Shown here one piece after another: positions 24,401 through 36,800 of a stretch of DNA of 64,000 bases; position 1 is the first letter of the stretch; the number at the start of each line of letters is the position of its first letter. The stretch is taken from NCBI GenBank assembly GCA_003260075.1, contig QLIY01000031.1, positions 111,652-175,651 of the forward strand. Reading direction: 5' to 3'. The position numbers were made by a program, and so were the translations under genes. The notes beneath the pieces were generated by a model that was not told the DNA's origin, searched no databases, and saw nothing but the letters and a program-made list of their open reading frames with translations. The DNA is from Phallusia mammillata. Lineage: Eukaryota; Chordata; Ascidiacea; Phlebobranchia; Ascidiidae.

Positions 24401-27400
24401 TTTCTATTAAACTTTCTATTGGTTACAAATTTATTGTCTAAAATGTTTATTTGTTACGTCTTTCTACGGTTTGCTTCTATTTTTTAACCTTAAATCTGTA
24501 AGATAGTTATTTATGAACATTATTTTATTTTTAACCAACACTGACCATTGCATACACCACGATGGGTTCCAAGTTGCTGGAGTCAGCTTGTGACATTCCG
24601 GATTGCACAACCATCGGAGGAACTTCTCTATTTGCCGCCATTGACGTCACTATGACGTCAACGTCTGACGAATATTGGTAAGTGATGACGCTGAAAACCC
24701 AACTCCCCACCTTCACAAAAACAAAATGTGACTTTGTTGTTGAGTCTCGCTTATAGTTGCTTTATATTTTGGTAACAAGTTTTAGAAGTTTGGTCGTCGA
24801 AAAGAATTAAATTTTAGAAAGTTATGTTTACGTTTGCAAATGTCAATGGTTAAGTTAGTGCTAAAACAAGGAATTATCCCTAACAAACTGGGTGAGGGTA
24901 CTACAGGTAAGTATACTGGTTCCTTTGACTTCAACATTTTTATTGCAGTTACCTCAGCTGTTCCAGGGACTTGAAACGTGATAGTTTTAAACTGGGTGTC
25001 AACGGACGCATACGCAGCACAGTCCGCTGGGGGCACCATGGAGCAAAATGTGCTACCCGAGGGTGAATAGAGGAGAACATGTGGAGAATCGTAGGACGAA
25101 TAGGAGAATGTAAAAACCGTGTTGTTTCCAATTGACGAGTCGACGTAGACGCTCCCGTTTACGATTTCGTTAGCTGGTACTGAAAACGACTGGCCGTAGA
25201 TCTAAACATCAGAATTTACAAGTATTTGGAAATACTGGAAACTGTTTGCAACATGTAATACGAGTATAGAAACAGGCAGATAAGGCAATTTGTCTATCAC
25301 AAAATAATCTGGATTGATTACATAAAGTAAAAAAATGTTATACGAGGCGGGCTGATTCAATATAACGCCTTTAATAGGTCTGGGGTGTTATGATTTATAT
25401 ATACGTGTGCCGTGATCGCCGGTCTGCGTAGACGCTTGAGGGCAGTTTTAAAATTATGTTTATCTTAACTGTTATAAGAATGCTACAAAATAAACAAACA
25501 AAACAATTATTAGCATTCGAAGTAGGTATCTTTGTGGTAGAAGATAGATGAAACGGAAACGGAAAAAGTAAAACAGACTATTTAACAAAACTGTGTTTTG
25601 TTTTAAACGCCAAACCAAAAAAATCAAGAAACAAGGCATCTTTTTAAAACCTGAAACTTTTCGTTGTACACGTCTCCATCATTGAGATTTGAAAGTTGTT
25701 TAAACGTTTGAATCAGGGCTCCACTGTCCATGTCATCGTTAAAGAACCAAACTCCTTGAGTGTCATCGCACAAATCTTGAAGGTCCTGATTTGCAGTGGA
25801 TACTCCGAAGAAAATGGAATTCACAACAACTTCCTGAAATAAAATAAGGAGTAATGATTGTCAGTCGAAATAAAAACAAGTTTTGGGCTGAAACACTATT
25901 CCTGATTTGTTTTGCAAAACACGTGTTTACTATTGAGTACTTTAACGGATTAAAAACATTTCTTCATCAATATATATTAAACTGCCTTTTTAACCGTTGC
26001 TTTATTTTGAAAAAAAAATGCTAAAACGCAGTAATTCCAAGATAAATATGTCGTGATTTACCGTATTTAAAACTTCATCTCTGGTGTCAATCACCATCGG
26101 AGATTGATTTTCTTCGCCGTCCGTAAGAACAATAAGATTCCCTCCTGCTGCTGGTTCTCCGTCACTGCCAAGCACCTTTGAAATCAAAATATCATTTTAG
26201 GTGAAAGAAATGTTTCCATTTTTTAGTCATTCGAACCTAAGCATTGAATAATTGTTTAACAGCATTGTTATGTAATCTAAAGGAAACCAAAAAAAATATT
26301 TGGCAAGCACTACCGTTATTCCATCAAGAATTCCGCAACCAATGCAGGTTCCACCATTGGCAACAAGGTTTGAAATAACATTTGCCAGTTGATCTCTGTT
26401 ATTGTCGACCACAACCAGATTTTGTAGTATTGTTGCAGTGTATTCGAATTTCACGATACCCACTTTTGTACCGTTGGGAAGAAATTGCGTAACAAACAAA
26501 CTTGCCGCTTTTTTCATACTGATGATTTTGTCCTAAAAACGTTAAAATATGTAATTTTATTCTTTTATTTCTCAGTTAGTTACCACTTGAATCAAAAGGA
26601 CCAAGATTTATAGAAAAGTGGTTCCCGCGTCATATCAATGTCGACTTACTCCATTCATACTCCCAGACACATCCAATACTAACACGAACTTCTCGAACGT
26701 TCTCGCACGTGCTACAGTAAACGTCGGAGTGACGTCACTGATGGCGTCATTGGGAAAGTTGGTCCCGTTGAAATCCACCGACGACCTCATCACGCTCCAA
26801 ACACTTCTCATACCGCATAATCGGTTTTGTTCGTTTGGAGCTTCAGTGTTATGTGCATTGTTATTGCTGGTTGTTGGTAAGGTTTGATTGGCATCGTCAC
26901 AGAATTCAATGACCTTCAGTAGAAAAATCATTAGTTTGAAGCATTTAAGGTTGTAACACTGAGATACAACAAAATGTTATTGCTGTTTAAGCAACTGAAG
27001 TCAGAAAGTCACTTTAGGAATCTAGTTAGCAACCATATTATTTCAAAGGTGTGTAGATTGTTTAAAGGTCTAAAATCGGTCCAGTCTAATATTGTTAAGT
27101 ACAGCATGGATTTAGGTTAATATTTAATCATGAAACTTAGGATTCGAATTAAAAAAATAACGGTAATCATTTGTTTTTGATAATTTTCATATATTTTTAT
27201 TTTAATGTATACATATATTTTAACAGAAATTTATTTATGTTGTTATCCAAAAATGTTTGCACAAAAATTCTTTCTTTCGGTTACGGCATTTTAGAAAAAG
27301 CATGATGGGAAATTCAAAAAGAAGGTAGTTTTTACTTGTTCTATATATTGATGGGACAACAGTGAAACGTTGACGTTTTGTGATTCGTATGGTACAAATA

Positions 27401-29490
27401 CACATCCTTCCTCGGGTAAACCGTTGCGTGAACTTTGACATGTTCGGTATGTTACCGGATTATCAGATGTATAAAATACATTTATTCCATCCAAACCAGT
27501 CGGGCACCTGCAACAAAATAATTAAAATGCAAAAACTTAAAAAGTATGTAAAAATTATCTACATTTGACGTCAATATAGTGATGTCGTATTGTGTATGAT
27601 ATCTACTACATAAAACGGACTTAAATAATAGCTTGAACAAAAAAACCAAATTGCCAGCGAAGTAGAATAAAACGTATCCATTTTATTAAACAGGCGTTTC
27701 GACAAAAATAATTGTCTTCATCAGTGAAAATATTTTCGTTTTATTATATTTCGCTGGCAATTTGGTTTTTAATAAAAATACTACATGAAAAGAATCACAC
27801 ACATTGTGAAACTAATTTGAAATATTTCACAAAACAAAAGCAGTATAGGGCACAGTTAATTACCAAACCTAAATCAAACAGCCATTTAATAAGGCGAAGT
27901 GATTTAAACACTTTGCAAACAAACCTTATTGTAAAACTGATACCAGACAACCCTTTGACAGATTTACAACTGTATCAACAAGGTGGAAAATTAGTTCAAT
28001 ATTTGGCAAAGTCGTAACACGTCAATGTTGCAACATTGTCACACGCGTCATTTCCGGCTTACCTAGTTGCTTGAATTTGTTGACTGTTGTCCCAATAAAA
28101 TGGATCCGTGCCTTCGGTCGGTGCTTCGTCGAAAACTCCCCATCGAAGGTGCGCCCACTCATGAACAAAAGTCTTTCCTTTACAAAATATTGCGTATTTT
28201 AGCGTATTAATTTAAAACTGCATTTTGTTTGAAGTCCATGTAGCTATATGTTCATACTTCGCATATATTTTAAACGCTTGCTTAAAAGCAGAGCTTATTA
28301 AGATGAAAAAGTGTTTTATCTTTGAGGCAATATTAAATGCAGCCTTTGGTCATCTATCGAGTTTTTAAATGCAGCCTTTGATCATGTATCCATTGGTTTT
28401 AATCAGAATATGTAATTAAAAATTCCTTTTTCGTTGCCAAAATTGTTGAAGAAAATGTTATTCCCATTCACAAATATTTCTGTCAAACACTGTGTGTATT
28501 ACTTAACCGTATTTTATCTTGTACAAAAACATTTAGTTTCTTTGATTGATCTAACCTCTTGGGCCGTAATCATTGACGAAAGTGTCGTCGGTCAAATAAT
28601 TCGGAGTGAAGTGAATATAGCTTCCCGGATCTCCACATTGTCCGTATTGCAAAGTGTATGGGTTGTCTCCGTACATTGGGTTTGGACTTGCAACTAAAAC
28701 GTCCGCCTATTAAAAACATAATGCTTGCAAAAACAAAGAGTCTTGCTCGATTAGGTTTTTTTAAGATTTAGTTACAATATGGAACCTAAAAGGAATAGTA
28801 TTGGATGCCGTTACCAGATTGTAGCTCTCCTCGTGTGATGAGTTGTAAATGTCATTGGTCCAAGTTTTCGGAACGAGAATCGTCACGTGACCGAAATACG
28901 CCCTTTTGTGGGTGGCGGTAAACAACACTTGTGAAGCTTCGGTGATCATGTCCTGAAGAACAAAAGGTACTACCCATTTCCAAAACACCAGACAAAAACA
29001 TAATTTCTTTCATACTTAAAGCAAACTCTCAATTAGGCCAAAACCAAACTCTTTTTAAATTAAAATCACACACCCCATAACAAAGCCAAGTTTGGCACAT
29101 GGCCAATTAGCGCTTGTTCAAACAGTAACAATACTGTTACAATATTTGACTATCCGTCAAGCTGACACTGTTCGAAAGTTTTCTAAAATACCAAGTTTAT
29201 TATTGGCACATACACATTAAAAATTGTTCTAACTTTTGTCCAGATTGGGCCAAGTAATCGGTTTTTTGATAAAATAACTTTTCTTGTTTTTGTTTGAAGT
29301 ATTTCGAAATTTTTTAAAGATCGTTTACCTTCATTGCTTCAACGATTCTATAATCCTCCGCCACTTCCGGATTGATGGCCACAAGTAAACCTTGGTAAGA
29401 ATTACTTTCAAGTTTTACGGTATTGAACACAGATTCACATTTCAGTGCAAGTCCCAGCATCAAGATCAACAAACCGAAATTTTTTTGCAT
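21423..29490 (-). CDS. CLCA family protein, gene A
   Basis: Twenty exons, all in phase, 1047 residues: 29490-29329, 28952-28815, 28706-28556, 28177-28063, 27507-27336, 26913-26650, 26532-26314, 26175-26062, 25833-25651, 25201-24953, 24710-24546, 24059-23957, 23889-23810, 23510-23417, 23349-23229, 22961-22819, 22683-22497, 22281-22064, 21931-21863, 21619-21423. Order: signal peptide (1-20); N-terminal CLCA domain with zinc-protease motif [13 protein letters not shown] (from about 156); VWA domain with MIDAS DVSGSM (Asp about 327) and LTDG; beta-sandwich/FnIII-like region; Thr/Pro-rich stalk (exon 18); membrane helix (exon 19, [13 protein letters not shown]); short basic tail. CLCA proteins are secreted or type I membrane proteins that self-cleave and modulate TMEM16-type chloride channels; they are not channels themselves. 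It differs more from B, C and E than they do from each other (exon 5, tail). Divergent from gene B, 2.55 kb apart. Confidence 0.92.
27604..27786. mobile_element. Short insertion with inverted repeat and hammerhead-like core
   Basis: A 167-bp insert (27612-27778) is bounded by the 8-bp direct repeat tactacat (27604-27611 and 27779-27786). The matching intron of pseudogene D has a single ctactacatgac at this point (minus strand, near 49953-49965), an empty site. Inside are inverted arms 27641-27674 and 27737-27770 (32 of 34 matching) around a 62-bp centre. It lies in the intron between exons 4 and 5 of gene A. The class is inferred: hammerhead cores in short elements are known from animal retrozymes and Penelope-like retroelements. 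Confidence 0.75.
27675..27736 (-). ncRNA. Hammerhead ribozyme-like motif (putative, possibly degenerate)
   Basis: On the minus strand, which is also the sense strand of gene A, the core reads CTGATGA (27724-27718), a stem-loop GACAA...TTGTC, then GAAAC (27700-27696). After it, AC-GCCT-GT could form a two-pair stem III with a four-base loop, followed by U at 27689 as the nucleotide before the expected cleavage point. The long inverted arms outside would form stem I (type I layout). One extra A sits between CTGATGA and stem II compared with the usual consensus, and the inner part of stem I pairs poorly, so activity is uncertain. Confidence 0.55.
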
Positions 29491-29657
29491 TTTGATAACT
29501 TCACGAAAAATTTTCAGAATGTAAAGTGATTAAATCCTGTGTGATAAATTTATTCAACGATGTTTATTTGATATAATTGTATGACAGTATTCTAGTGGCA
29601 TACTATTAGTGCTTCTTTTATAAAAATAATAGTTGAATGCGCAAAATAACTTTTTTT

Positions 29658-29747
<90 letters not shown>

Positions 29748-31479
29748 GAAGATCATTTCCATTGCGCCTATTTTCTCGTAAATGATATAGGCTATAAACT
29801 ACTTTTTAACAAGTCATTTAGTAAATAAAGACGTTAAAACATTCCTATTTTATAGTTAAGAATGTAAAATATTTTCCAAGTAACAGAATCAGTCAATGAA
29901 AATTTACATGGAATATATAGGCTTCGCCTAATTGACATTTTCAGTTCCTACATAACCACAGGATAAAACATGATAATATTTGCTGCGATGACGATATATG
30001 TCAAATTAGGATCGTTTTTTATTTAGAATAATTTCACTGGTTTATCTTGAATATAGGCCAGATGTGGGTGCACTATATGTCCAACGCCTTAAATAAGGAT
30101 CTTTCGCACTCACGATGACAACAGTGATTATATTATTTGCAACTTCTGCATTAAAATGTAACTAAATTACAAAGTAGCAAGCTCTCTAGTTGTTTCATGT
30201 TTGGTAAGATTCCGCAAAATAGTCTTTGATATTCTAAATTAACTTTGTTTTTTCACTATGTACAAAACTTGCCTGTAGTTTGTAAAAGCGATTCAGTGCA
30301 CTCTACTAACGCCAACGAATCCTGACATTACTAAACACTTAAACTTAAAGCCCTCCGACAAAGATCGAGTACTGTATTACCCTAACAATTTCTAGTCAAA
30401 AGTGAGTTCTTTTACCCGTAGAAATTTCCCAAACACTTTGACCTTCAATTTCTAATTCCCAGGTGGTAAATATTAAAAAGCAAATATGGTTTGACGTCTT
30501 CATTAGGATTAGCGCTGTTTTAATCATAGCGGAACGTAGCAACAATGTACACATTGCAAAAAGAAACTTATCAGGTTAATGGGAATTTCCGATATATCTG
30601 GAATATTAAAAGCAAACATTGCCACAGATGATGACATCAAATTAACTTTTGCTTTATCGTCCGATTTAAATTGTTAGCACACCGTCATTCAATATATTTT
30701 TGGTTATTTAGAATAACGAAACAAAAGTGTACATTGTCCAAATCAGTCCTATGTATACATTAAGAGGATCACAAAATCTGTTTTAGCATGAACCGAAAGT
30801 GGTTGCTTCAATTTGATTTTACCTTTTAGGTCACAACTAATTTCTTTGATTGTAAAACACGAAAGAGAAAGCGAATGGAAAAAAGGGATTTCCAAATATT
30901 TACCTAACCTGCAAAAAGTGAAAATATGATCACAGACGTTGGTTATACTTGTAGTCAGGGGCGGATAAAAGTAGTTAAGATTTTACATCCCATTTAGTGG
31001 TAGCATGAAACTGGAGACGGATTAGGTGGCAAATGAAGCGAGGCTAAATAACTGTAACTGATGGATGGATGGAATATTCTGAACCAGAAAAGAATATTTT
31101 ACAACTAGAAAATTTAGAAATATGTGCGTTGTTTGTGTTGGACACCCTTCCGTAGATACCCTAAGCCCGTGCACGTTTGTAAAACTGCAAGTATATAAGT
31201 GAGCCTATCACTCATGTAGGCGCCCGTTTGACTGCTGTATTACATTATATATTCTGAAGAAGCGCTTTACATTACAAAAGGGACTTTTAAAACTTTAAAA
31301 CTATTTTTAAACTGTTGTTTGCTAAGCACGACAAGCTCGTAACTTAAGAAATATTTGATAAAAGGTATTTTTAGACTTTAGAATTTATAACTATTTGCCT
31401 CTACGTAATTTTAACACTATTGCACTAAAACCAGCTTCGGCTTTTAGTCATTGCACAAACTTTTTGCAAGAAGTGCTAA
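29491..31479. other. Divergent intergenic region between CLCA genes A and B
   Basis: Holds the gene A promoter and the distal upstream region of gene B. No coding frame is supported. It contains a very long poly-G run (separate entry). A segment at about 31215-31271 (from ggcgcccgttt to aagcgcttta) reappears inverted at about 62183-62245 upstream of gene E. A gatggatggatgg microrepeat lies near 31061. Confidence 0.5.
29660..29746 (+). repeat. Poly-G tract of 87 nt preceded by nine T
   Basis: An uninterrupted run of 87 G follows TTTTTTTTT. It lies about 170 bp upstream of the gene A start codon. Runs of this length are rarely stable in real genomes and are a known sequencing or assembly artefact, so both length and existence need checking. 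Confidence 0.9.
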
Positions 31480-32041
31480 AATAGAGTTGGCATGTGTTCC
31501 GTGCAAACAAACACGATACATTGGTTTTCGTTGGAATTTCCCGTTGGTCGCTGAAGTATATTTACCCTTGCGTGTTCAAATATTGTTACGTGATTGTTGC
31601 GTTGAAACTTTATGATGGAAGGCGAACAGACCGTAAACTTAATTGGTGTTTGTCAGTGCTATCCCCCCAATGTTATTAATTGTTTACAAATGGTATATAA
31701 GGACCGTTGCACCATTTGCAGTGCTTAAAAGGTCGTTGTTCGTAGCCTGTATAGCTTGCTCCTTAACAAGATTATTGGGCAATAGTATTACCTATAACAT
31801 TAAACTTTTCACTGATGGTGTAACAACGATTGTTAGAACTTGTGCGATAAAATTCATTGTTGGTAAGTTATATATAAGCTCTCTGGCAGTTCAGCATTAG
31901 ACCAAGCCACTTTTTAAGTCCTTGTCGAAACTGGTTAAAAAAATAACAATTATTTGAACTGTTTCGAAAAGCAACTTTTTGTGTGGTCTGAAATTTTGGA
32001 TTACAACATTTAAAGATATAGGTTTGTCTCTGTGGTAAAAA
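31480..32041 (+). promoter_or_regulatory. Shared upstream block and presumed promoter of CLCA gene B
   Basis: From about gtgcaaacaaacacgata (31500) to the start codon this block is highly similar to the region upstream of gene E and, in its distal half, to that of pseudogene C. TATA-like sequences are tggtatataagg (31691) and cttaaaagg (31724); the latter aligns with a better TATA box in gene E. The proximal part ends in aaagatataggtttgtctc, nearly the same in B and E. Conservation of non-coding DNA may reflect recent duplication as much as function. Confidence 0.5.
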
Positions 32042-33790
32042 ATGCACTCTCTTTTTGGTTTTGTCCCGTTTTTGCTTTTGCTGGGACAAGCATTGCAAGG
32101 TGAAGCTACGTTTAAAAACGTAAATCTAACAAACAATGCTTACAACGGTTTGCTGGTTGCCATCAACCCCGAAGTTCCAGAAGATCCAAGTCTAGTTGAA
32201 TCAATCAAGGTATTATTTGCTTCTCGATGAAACATTCAGTTAAGTAAGTTTATATGAATTAAAAGTAAATACTCCAGGTGAAGTTAGTCAATAAAATTTT
32301 TATAGTATCATCGACCAAAAAATTTGCGTTCAAAAATTTTTTATTCTTCCGTTTTCGTTCACTTATATTCGACTGTAATATGCTTATCAGTAACATTCTT
32401 AGAAATAGACTGTGGCATTCTTAGAATATACTTTTTATTTACCTAAGGTGATTTGCATTTTACTGATTCGTTTAGGACATGATTACCGAAGCGTCTCAAG
32501 TTCTTTACACCGCTACACACAAGAGGGCGTATTTCGGAAATGTGACAATTCTTGTTCCAAAAACTTGGACAAACGGAAATTATACTTCAGCGCGTGCCCT
32601 AGGTTACGATGTGGTAAGCTATTTTTTTAGAAAGTACAATCACAATACCTGAATTTTCGCATTCATTAACTTGTTTTATTAAGGCAAAATCAATTGGAAA
32701 TCCCTACGTATAGACTACTAACAAGTCTATTTAAAAGTTATCATAGTTGGACCAGAATTTAAATGCGATCAGCGGGTCACCAAGTATTTCCATATATAAC
32801 CAAACCATAAGTGGAAATGCTTGGTGGCCGGCCGATCTGGTATAACGTTCAATGGCGTAAAGGGCCTGGCGTAAAATAATTTATATATGGGTTTGCCGTG
32901 ATCGGTGGTCTGCATAGATAGACGCTTCAGGGCTGATCCCAGCATTGAACTTTTGTTAATCTTAAATATTTAAAAGCGAACAGTTTAAGCTGGAAAAAAA
33001 GAAAATTTGATTCTCAATAACTGAAGTCCCATTTGTATTCAGGTTTCAATTCGGACTGGCTTCTTATTTAATTTACTTACACCTAGTTCATACATATCCA
33101 CGGGATATATTTTTGGTGATAGGCGGACGTTCTTGTCGCAAATCCCAATCCAATGTATGGAGACAACCCATACACTTTGCAATACGGACAATGTGGAGAT
33201 CCGGGAAGCTATATCCACTTCACTCCGAATTATTTGACCGACAGTTCTGTAGTTACTGATTACGGCCCAAGAGGTGAGAAACCTCGGATTGAATCTGTTG
33301 GTATCTTTGTACTTTGTAAAAGTTGGTTTGATAAAGTTTGCAAGTCAGGTCAAGTCAAAATTATTTGCATGGTCACTTTATTATCACTGTTTGCATAAAG
33401 AGTTTGTTTGATAATAATCATCAACCCCAACCAAAAAATGAACCACGGTCGAAATAATATAAAGGATTTCTGCATTTTAATTGTTGCAACTCCACACGAT
33501 TTCCATGGTCTCAATCAGTGTCTTCTTGTTACTGCAATTAAGGTTTTTATTTGGCATTTTTGTGCTGCAAACTGTTTACGTGGGCACGTAAAGTAGTTTA
33601 TGTATATTCACTTAAGGAGAAAGATATAGTTATAAATATAGTTTAACTGAAGAAGCCGGTTGTGATTGGGCTATTACATCTTCGGCAAGGTTGCAACATA
33701 ACATTACAACATTATTTCTAACATTTACTTTACTAACCGCATGAAGGCAAAGCTTTTGTTCATGAGTGGGCGCACCTTCGATGGGGAGTG

Positions 33791-33867
<77 letters not shown>

Positions 33868-36800
33868 TTGGGACAGCAAACAGAAAGTTCAGGCAACAAG
33901 GTTCGTCAAACATATTACCTTTGAAGTAGGAAACTACATTCAGTAAAAGTCTGGGATCGTGACAAATTTAGCATTTATTGTCGCAATCCTTTTGTTTTGT
34001 ACATGAACGCAACCGTTGAAACAAATGAGAACATGTGATAGGAATGTTTGCATGGCACTTGTGGTTCGACATTTATGCGATTGATTGCGCCAGTTCATGC
34101 GACCCGATAAAACTTATGAGGGTCGCATACACACTATTTACGTTTTGTTGTTTTAGTTCTGGGAAACTAACAAATAAAATCTATTTTAAGAGCAGGGAAG
34201 GTGAATTGTTGTATTGCAACTACCTATGTAGTCTCCTGGGTAAGAACCGCTGCTATAGTGTCTCGTCAAGTGGTTTTATGCCAAATGTTTTTTTTAAAGA
34301 ATTTTAGGTAAGAATTGACACTTTGAAGAATTTTAGCTCAGGACCTGAAATTATGCAACGCATTTGACCTAGAAATGTTTAAAAATCTTGAGCTAAATAA
34401 AAAAAATTGTTTGTACATAGATGTCCTCTGGGTCTCGATGGAGAGTTCGTTTTTTATGACGACCAAGGAAACTCTCGAGGCTGTAATCCAACGTACAACG
34501 GTTTGCCTGAGGAAGGATGTGTCTTTGTACCTTACGACACACAAACCATCAACGCTTCGCTTATGTCTCATCAGTTTATAGACGAGGTAAAATCAGTTTT
34601 ACCCAAACTTTCATAAAACTAAAAGAAATACTATATCAAACGACTATTGAACATCAGAAAAGTATAACAAAACGTCCAGGCCTAATTTCCAATGTTTCTG
34701 AAGGTCCTTTAATGAATTAACATTTTACAGCCGTAGTGTTGAAAAACAACCACAACAGCTAAAAATTTCAATAAATCGGTGTTTGTCCTACCACAGGTCG
34801 TTCATTTCTGCGACGATGCTGATCCAAATTCACCAACAAGCAATAGCAATGCACATAACACTGAAGCTACAAACGAACAAAACCGATTGTGTGATATGAG
34901 AAGTGTTTGGAGCATTATGAGTCTATCGAAAGATTTCAACGGGACCAACTTTCCCAATGACTCCATCAGTGACGTCACTCCGACGTTTACTGTGGCTCGT
35001 GCAAGACCGTTTGAGAAGTTTGTGTTGGTGTTGGACGTGTCTGGAAGTATGGGATCAGTAAGTCAAATTTGTATTAACATAATAAACTGCACATATTTAT
35101 GTGAAAATTAGCAAAATATTTATCGTTCTTAGGTCAACAAACTTGAAGACATGAAACTTGCAGCAAACTTGTTTGTTACTCAATATGTTGCAAATGGATC
35201 AAAGGTCGGCATCGTTGCGTTTAGTTCCAGTGCATACACCATACACGATCTTGTGCTTATTGACGACAACAGAGAAAGTCTAGCGGCTGTTATTGCGCTT
35301 TTAAATTCCGGGGGTGGAACTTGCATCGGATGTGGAATCATTGAAGGGATAAAGGTTTAATGATACAAAAAATGCTGAAGGCCATAATGTTTGCGAACTT
35401 TACCATAATATTTGTTATATTAGGAAAATAGGGCACATGAATCCAGTAAATGGGAGGTCATTGTATGTTACAGGTGCTGGAGCAAGATGGAAAACCAACT
35501 GCTGGTGGTCATGTAATCGTTTTGTCTGATGGATTGGACAGCTCGTCAGTACCCAGTGCCAGAGACGACGTTTTGGATGCGGTGAGCTAACTTTACAACA
35601 ATAAACCCTTTTCAAGTTCAGCATAAAGCGTCTGTGACATCTCCAGGTCCTTTTGAAACAAAATAAGTTATCAAAAGTGTCGCATGTACCCGGATATATG
35701 CTGTACATTCGGTATACACCTCATTACTTACGATTCGTTCGAGGCATACAAATGTGTTTATGCAATAGTTGTTTATTTTAAACAAAATTCAAAAATTTGA
35801 CGAAACAAAACTATAATCAATTTAAAACAACGAGTATTTGGTCTAGCATCACACAAGTTGAACGCTAACCTTTTGTTAAATAAAGATCTGTTATTATTTT
35901 TTCAATATTTATCACCAACTTTTTACAGGAGGTGGTTATTGATTCAATTTATTTTGGCGTCACTTATGTCAACGATGATCTACAAAAATTGGTGGAGGAA
36001 ACGCAAGGAGGTATGTTTTTTAACGAAGCAATGGACAGTGGAGCCTTGATTGAGACGTTTAAAGAACTTGCATATGTAAATGATGGAGACCCTTACAATA
36101 AAATTTATCAGGTACGTTATTATTACACAGAATGTTTAACAATTCGTTGGCAACTGACAAAACGGAAAGAATTTTGTTGATTATTTATTTTATGTGTAAA
36201 GCGTCCACATGTGACTGAGAAAAATTGTAACTTGTTATTTTTTTGAAAGTACAAAACTTGCTTGGTTTACAACTAAAGTTTTTGTAGATCCACAGCCAAT
36301 CCTTCGTAGTTCCACCAAACGGACAATACTCTGGTAGTGTTCTTGTCGATTCAACGATTGGAAACAACACAGTGTTTACGTTTACTTACTTATCCGCTGG
36401 TGATCCGCTTGTTCTGCTTTATTCACCATTACAGGAAAAGTACTGCTCCCAAAAACCACCTTCCGACTGTGTGGAATATGCCACCACTGACCACGTGTTT
36501 AATACAATCACTTTTCAAATTCCTGAAACTGCTGCAGTAAGTAACAACAATTAGGTTTGGCTTGATACCCAGAATTCAATCCAATACCAAAAACCGATAT
36601 TTTTTACATAAGTAGGCTACTACAATCCAGACCGATACACGATAATGTAGTGGCAACATATAAAAAAAATCTCATTCACATCATTCAAAATTCTTTGTTC
36701 GGTTTCTGGCCAGAGCTTGTTCATGTTGTAACAGCACAACAAAACAAAATTATTATCAAAAACTATGAAACTATTTTTGTTTATAAATTTCTTTGGCCAA

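Noticed and set aside
26725-26740. TGACGTCA (CRE-like) palindromes repeated in CLCA exons 6 and 11
   Set aside because: They fall in conserved codons (Ser-Asp-Val-Thr and Val-Thr-Ser) in every copy, so protein conservation explains them.
27712-28017. 101-residue plus-strand frame inside a gene A intron
   Set aside because: Overlaps the inserted element at its 5' end and shows no domain; the rest is intron sequence shared with fragment D, where the frame is not kept.
29637-29828. Open frame with a long poly-Gly stretch
   Set aside because: Arises only from the poly-G run; no flanking coding similarity.
33630-33929. Poly-Pro and poly-Gly frames on both strands
   Set aside because: Shadows of the poly-G tract inside gene B exon 4, not the CLCA frame.
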